Below, piece after piece: positions 60,697-64,000 of a stretch of 64,000 bases of DNA (position 1 is its first letter; each line of letters starts with the position of its first letter). The stretch is from Sphingomonas sp. UV9 (GTDB lineage: Bacteria > Pseudomonadota > Alphaproteobacteria > Sphingomonadales > Sphingomonadaceae), in contig NZ_SCIN01000002.1 of the NCBI RefSeq assembly GCF_004101245.1, positions 1,054,001 to 1,118,000 on the forward strand. Reading direction: 5' to 3'. The position numbers were made by a program, and so were the translations under genes. The notes under the pieces were generated by a model that was not told the DNA's origin, made no database searches, and saw only the letters and a list, made by a program, of their open reading frames with translations.

Positions 60697-60803
60697 AAGG
60701 GTTCGCCAGTATCCGCCCGAAGATCGCGGCACGCACCCGGCGGCAAACGTTAAGCGTGCCCACCCGCGCAGTAATGCAGACCTCCCCAATCACCGCCGCC
60801 GTT

Positions 60804-60860
60804 CTGTTCTCCCGCGAAGGCGGGAGCCCAGTCTGGATCCCCGCCTCCGCGGGGAAACAA
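60804..60860. repeat. Palindromic intergenic repeat, family A
   Basis: CTGTTCTCCCGCGAAGGCGGGAG at left faces CCCCGCCTCCGCGGGGAAACA at right, the third family A copy in the window. Confidence 0.8.
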
Positions 60861-60955
60861 GATCCCCTCGTCGAAACCTCGCCGGGAACCAGGCGATCGA
60901 TCACCGACCCCCCAGGTTGCGCAGACAGCATTCGGCGCGCATTCGAACGCCGACC

Positions 60956-62971
60956 TCACCGCGTCGTAACGGACCCGCCACGACCGCGCGAACCGACCGC
61001 GATCAGCGTCGGCGCGTCGGCCACGAACCGGTCCAGCACGCCGTCGGCGATCTTGATCGGACCGTCGAAGCGCGTCGCACCGGGGATCGTCTTGATCGCG
61101 GCCGCCTCGCTGGCGAGCCGCTTGGCATCGGCAAAATAGCGTTCCGCGGCGTCGCTGCCCCGGTCCGCGGCGTCCAGCCCCGCGGCGGTCAGCTGGAGCG
61201 CGCGGCCCCAAAGCTGCATCGCATCCAGCCACGGTCGCGACTGCGCCGCAAAGCCCGGGTCGACCGTCCCGGAGCGGATGATGTCGGGCGCGTTGGCGAT
61301 TTCGTCGGCACGCCCGGTCAGGTCCGCGATCGCACGCTGCCGGGCCGCCGCATCGCCATCCGCCAGCGCTTCCCGCACAGCGTCGAGCGCCGCCTTCAAT
61401 CGCGGCGCCTGCTCCTGCCAGGGCTGGCTGCCGAACGTCGGCGCCATGTGCTGCGTGTCGAAGAAGGTCAGCAGCGCCGCGGTCGCCCGCTCGTCGCCGC
61501 CCGCCAGCTCGCGCGCGGAGAAATGCCAGGTCCGCTCGGCATCGTACGCCGTGTCGTTCCAGCCGAACGCGGCGACGCCGGTCACCGCCGGGCGGCTCGG
61601 CGCTTCCTGGTTCATCGGGTTCGACAGGATGCCGGTCAGTTCGCCCGACAGTCCGGCCTCGCGCCGCGCATAGGGCGCCATCAGCAGCCGGCCGGTGGTC
61701 TGCGCATAGTCGTTGACCGGATAATTGTCCCATAACAGCGTCTTGCGGCCGAACGCCTTGGTCGCCGCCTTGGCGTCGGGGATCGAGATGGCGGGCGGGA
61801 CGACGTCGGTGCCGGTCCACTGGACGACGATCCGCGGGTCGAGATGCTTGCGCAGCGCCGCCTTGTACGGGGTTTCCTTCGCGTCGTAATATTCGGTCGG
61901 CACCATGATCAGCGCGCGTGCGGCGGGATCCTTGGCGCTCAGGTCGGCCTGCACCGCGTTCAGCAATTGCGCCTGTGCGACGCCGGCTGCCTCGGCGCCC
62001 GACGGGCCGAACGCGGTTTTGTCGCGCTCGCAGTTCCATTTGGTGTATTCGATATCGTCGAGCGCGACGTAGAAGCTGCCGACGCCGATCGCCCGCAGCG
62101 CGTCGAACTTGCGTTCCAGCGCCTGCACGTCGGCGGGGTCGGAGAAACAGACCGATGGGCCGGGCGAGACCGCGTAGACGAAATCGACATGGTTGCCCCG
62201 CGCGGTCTTGGCCAGCGTGCCGAGCGCCGACAGCGTCGCGGCGGGATAGGCCTCGCGCCACCGATCGCGCGCGTACGGATCGTCCTTGGGGCTGTAGACA
62301 TAGGTGTTCGCCTTCACCGTGGCGAGGAAGTCGAGGTGCTTGGTGCGATCCGCCATCGACCAGGGCGCGCCGTAAAAGCCCTCGATCGTGCCGCGGATCG
62401 GCATCGCGGGGTGATCCTGGATCACCAGCGCGGGCAAATTGGAGCGCCGGGCGAGCTGGCGAAACGTCTGGACCGCGTGGAACAGGCCGTCGGCGTCGTG
62501 ACCGGCGAGCGTGACGATACCCGCGCCGCCCGCTCCGGCTGCAACCGCGGCGATGGTGTAGCCCTCGGCGTGCGTGTCGAGCGTGGTCCTGCTGCGGTCG
62601 AGCGCGTCGCGGATGACGGCGGTGTCGCCGGTGCCGAGCACGATGTGGGGGCGGTCTGGCGTGGACGGTAGGCGCTTGGCCGTGGCGATCGTGTCGACGC
62701 CTGCGGTGGCGAGGATCTGGCGGACCAGCGCGATGGTCTCGGGATCGGTGCCGGGGGCGGCGACCAGGACGACCGAGCGGCCGAGCGTGACACTGCCGGT
62801 GCCGAGGTCGATCGATGTCGGGCTCGGGAACAGCGCCGGCAACGTCACCGGCTGCGCCGCCGCCCCCGCCGCCCCCGCCGCCGCCGCCGCCGAAGTCGCG
62901 CCGATGCTCGCCGTCAGGCTCGTCATCGCCATCATCAGCGCGGAGGCGCCTGACTTGCCGTTGCAATGCAT
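60956..62971 (-). CDS. GH84 beta-N-acetylglucosaminidase
   Basis: GH84 enzymes remove beta-linked N-acetylglucosamine by substrate-assisted catalysis. The 671-residue product has a signal-like Ala-rich N-terminus and a GH20-type N-terminal domain (IVLGTGDTAVI, EGYTIAAV, GLFHAVQTFRQL). The catalytic barrel has RGTIEGFYGAPWS and the catalytic pair Asp305-Asp306 in YVALDDIEY. The C-terminal helical part has GVAAFGWNDTAYDAERTW. It would act in the periplasm. A gap carrying ATCAAATTGG, as at the mannoside genes, lies upstream, suggesting shared control. Confidence 0.9.
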   Translation of the reverse strand: MHCNGKSGASALMMAMTSLTASIGATSAAAAAGAAGAAAQPVTLPALFPSPTSIDLGTGSVTLGRSVVLVAAPGTDPETIALVRQILATAGVDTIATAKRLPSTPDRPHIVLGTGDTAVIRDALDRSRTTLDTHAEGYTIAAVAAGAGGAGIVTLAGHDADGLFHAVQTFRQLARRSNLPALVIQDHPAMPIRGTIEGFYGAPWSMADRTKHLDFLATVKANTYVYSPKDDPYARDRWREAYPAATLSALGTLAKTARGNHVDFVYAVSPGPSVCFSDPADVQALERKFDALRAIGVGSFYVALDDIEYTKWNCERDKTAFGPSGAEAAGVAQAQLLNAVQADLSAKDPAARALIMVPTEYYDAKETPYKAALRKHLDPRIVVQWTGTDVVPPAISIPDAKAATKAFGRKTLLWDNYPVNDYAQTTGRLLMAPYARREAGLSGELTGILSNPMNQEAPSRPAVTGVAAFGWNDTAYDAERTWHFSARELAGGDERATAALLTFFDTQHMAPTFGSQPWQEQAPRLKAALDAVREALADGDAAARQRAIADLTGRADEIANAPDIIRSGTVDPGFAAQSRPWLDAMQLWGRALQLTAAGLDAADRGSDAAERYFADAKRLASEAAAIKTIPGATRFDGPIKIADGVLDRFVADAPTLIAVGSRGRGGSVTTR

Positions 62972-62987
62972 CGCTCAGCTCTCCGGT

Positions 62988-62997
62988 ATCAAATTGG
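62988..62997. promoter_or_regulatory. ATCAAATTGG motif upstream of GH84 gene
   Basis: ATCAAATTGG lies 17 bases before the GH84 start codon in an AT-rich block, and is identical to 33269-33278 upstream of the first GH92 gene. It could be an operator. Confidence 0.4.
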
Positions 62998-63172
62998 TAT
63001 TGTGTTGGGTGTGTAAGGCGATGTTCCGCCGACGGCAAGCGTCACGCACGAAGCCGGAAATCGTATTGATGGAGATCAACGCGAGACCGTTCGATTGGCT
63101 GGCTGCGGATGGCGGTGGACGTATCGCGCTCCTATTGTGGCGCGGTGGAAAGCAGGATAGCGGAACGCCGTT

Positions 63173-64000
63173 TTGGAACAGACTGGGAACCAGCAGCCCT
63201 CGTACGATGAGGATGCCGTTCGCGCCGCGGCGATCGCCGCGTTCGTGCGCTCGCTCGACGCCGCCGATCCGTTCGTCGCGATCTTCAACGATGCGAACCT
63301 GCCGATGACGATCAGCGATCCCACGCTTGTCGACAACCCCGTAATTTACGTGAATTCCGCATTCGAACACCTAACCGGCTACCCCCAACCCGAAGTTGTC
63401 GGTCGAAACTGTCGCTTTCTCCAGGGGCCGGAGACGAAAGCCGAGGATGTGGCGCGCATTCGCGAGGCGGTGGCAAAGTCCGAGCGGGTCGAAATCGACC
63501 TTCTCAATTACCGCAAGGACGGGACGCCGTTCTGGAACCGCCTTCTGGTGGCGCCGGTGCTGGATCAGAACAGGCAGCTTCGGTATTGCATCGCGTCGCA
63601 GCACGACGTGACGCTCGAGCGCGAGGTGCTCGTCACGCTGGCCGCGGAACAGCGTGAAATGGCGGCGTCCGCGGCAGATACGAAGGCGCAACTCGCGAAT
63701 AGTACCGCGCGTCTCGACTTCGCGCTCAAGGCGGGGCGGTTGGGCTCGTGGACGTTTGATCCTTTTGGTCGGCAGCTTGATGCATCGAACGGTTGCAAGA
63801 TCGTGTTCGGTTTCGCGCCTGATTCGGAGTTCGGGTATGCGGAGTTCGTCGGGGCGATCCATCCCGACGACCGTGCGCAGGTGCTGGCGGCGATCCAGGC
63901 GACCGTCGATACCGGGTGCGACTATGATATCGAGTACCGCGTGGTGACGGGCGAAGGCGAACTCCGGTGGGTCGCGGTGCGCGGCGAATTGCTGACCCGC
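63173..64000 (+). CDS. LOV-domain sensor protein, probably a histidine kinase (3' end beyond window)
   Basis: The reading frame is open from 63161 to the window edge. The only sensible start is TTG at 63173 (EQTGNQQPSYDEDAVRAAAIAAF follows); the ribosome site is weak. A LOV domain spans about residues 30-145, with the flavin-adduct Cys80 in GRNCRFLQG and NYRKDGTPFWNRLLVAPV. A coiled linker (REMAASAADTKAQLANSTARL) leads to a second PAS domain (LGSWTFDPFGRQLDASNG, FVGAIHPDDRAQVL, DIEYRVVTGEGELRWV). Blue-light-sensing LOV-PAS histidine kinases of the HWE type have this layout, but the kinase lies outside. Confidence 0.85.
   Translation, partial: MEQTGNQQPSYDEDAVRAAAIAAFVRSLDAADPFVAIFNDANLPMTISDPTLVDNPVIYVNSAFEHLTGYPQPEVVGRNCRFLQGPETKAEDVARIREAVAKSERVEIDLLNYRKDGTPFWNRLLVAPVLDQNRQLRYCIASQHDVTLEREVLVTLAAEQREMAASAADTKAQLANSTARLDFALKAGRLGSWTFDPFGRQLDASNGCKIVFGFAPDSEFGYAEFVGAIHPDDRAQVLAAIQATVDTGCDYDIEYRVVTGEGELRWVAVRGELLTR

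Larger units (their letters stand above)
60460..60955. other. Gene-free gap with two repeats between convergent genes
   Basis: This 496-base gap between rsgA and the GH84 gene holds a family D and a family A repeat. The rest shows no gene or RNA feature that could be supported. Confidence 0.7.

Noticed and set aside
56431..60789. A 1,452-codon open frame on the minus strand under the GMC, phytochrome and rsgA genes
   Set aside because: It is antisense to several well-identified genes, its translation is Arg/Ala/Asp-rich without domains, and GC-rich codon bias readily leaves such frames open.
60750..63038. Alternative 762-codon frame overlapping the GH84 gene
   Set aside because: It shares the strand of GH84 but in another frame, with glycine-run and Arg-rich low complexity; GH84 motifs fix the true frame.

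Overview
The window is a GC-rich chromosomal segment from an alphaproteobacterium, most likely Sphingomonas or a close sphingomonad. This is inferred from the Entner-Doudoroff gene order (zwf-pgl-edd-glk-eda), the many TonB-dependent-receptor and glycoside hydrolase genes, RcnB-type and LOV-kinase proteins, and several families of short palindromic repeats in gene gaps. No rRNA, tRNA, CRISPR array, insertion sequence or prophage was recognised.

Layout. (1) 1-5.3 kb: the end of an RcnB-like gene, then a fatty-acid cluster fabD-fabG-acpP-fabF followed by mltG. A GxxExxY protein gene, bracketed by a perfect 26-bp inverted repeat, sits between fabD and fabG. (2) 5.5-13 kb, minus strand: a MarR-like regulator, an SH3 protein and argC lead into zwf-pgl-edd-glk-eda. 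(3) 13-24.8 kb: secG, pyrG, a truncated TonB receptor, panB, a YfgM-like protein and bamB, der, a TusA-like protein, an Hpt protein, bfr and bfd, and a DUF418 membrane protein. (4) 25-30.4 kb: purL, map, a CinA-type domain protein, a lone HIRAN protein and a small membrane peptide. (5) 30.5-48.2 kb: a large alpha-mannoside utilisation locus with four GH92 mannosidases, a GH125 exo-mannosidase, a GH43-fold enzyme, a TonB-dependent receptor and a ROK regulator. (6) 48.3-58.2 kb: a LacI regulator divergent from a compact run of nine genes: MFS permease, three TIM-barrel isomerase-like proteins, Gfo/Idh oxidoreductase, cytochrome c, DUF1080 protein, gluconate-2-dehydrogenase subunit-3-like protein and GMC oxidoreductase. 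(7) 58.3-64 kb: a decayed phytochrome, an unknown gene, rsgA, a GH84 beta-N-acetylglucosaminidase and the start of a LOV-domain sensor.

How the parts may work together. The TonB receptor would import mannose-rich glycans (yeast mannan or high-mannose N-glycans). GH92 and GH125 enzymes would trim alpha-1,2/1,3/1,6-mannose in the periplasm, and the GH84 enzyme could remove GlcNAc. The neighbouring nine-gene operon has the parts expected of a 3-keto-glycoside pathway: a GMC/subunit-3/cytochrome c dehydrogenase, a DUF1080 3-keto-glycoside cleaving enzyme, and isomerase or oxidoreductase partners. Freed hexoses could feed the Entner-Doudoroff genes in the same window. The pairing of the mannosidase locus with the keto pathway is an inference from proximity and is the most interesting hypothesis here.

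In the gaps, several repeat families recur. Two genes are visibly decayed, one exactly at a repeat. Tandem repeats alter gene ends or domain interiors in the mannan locus.
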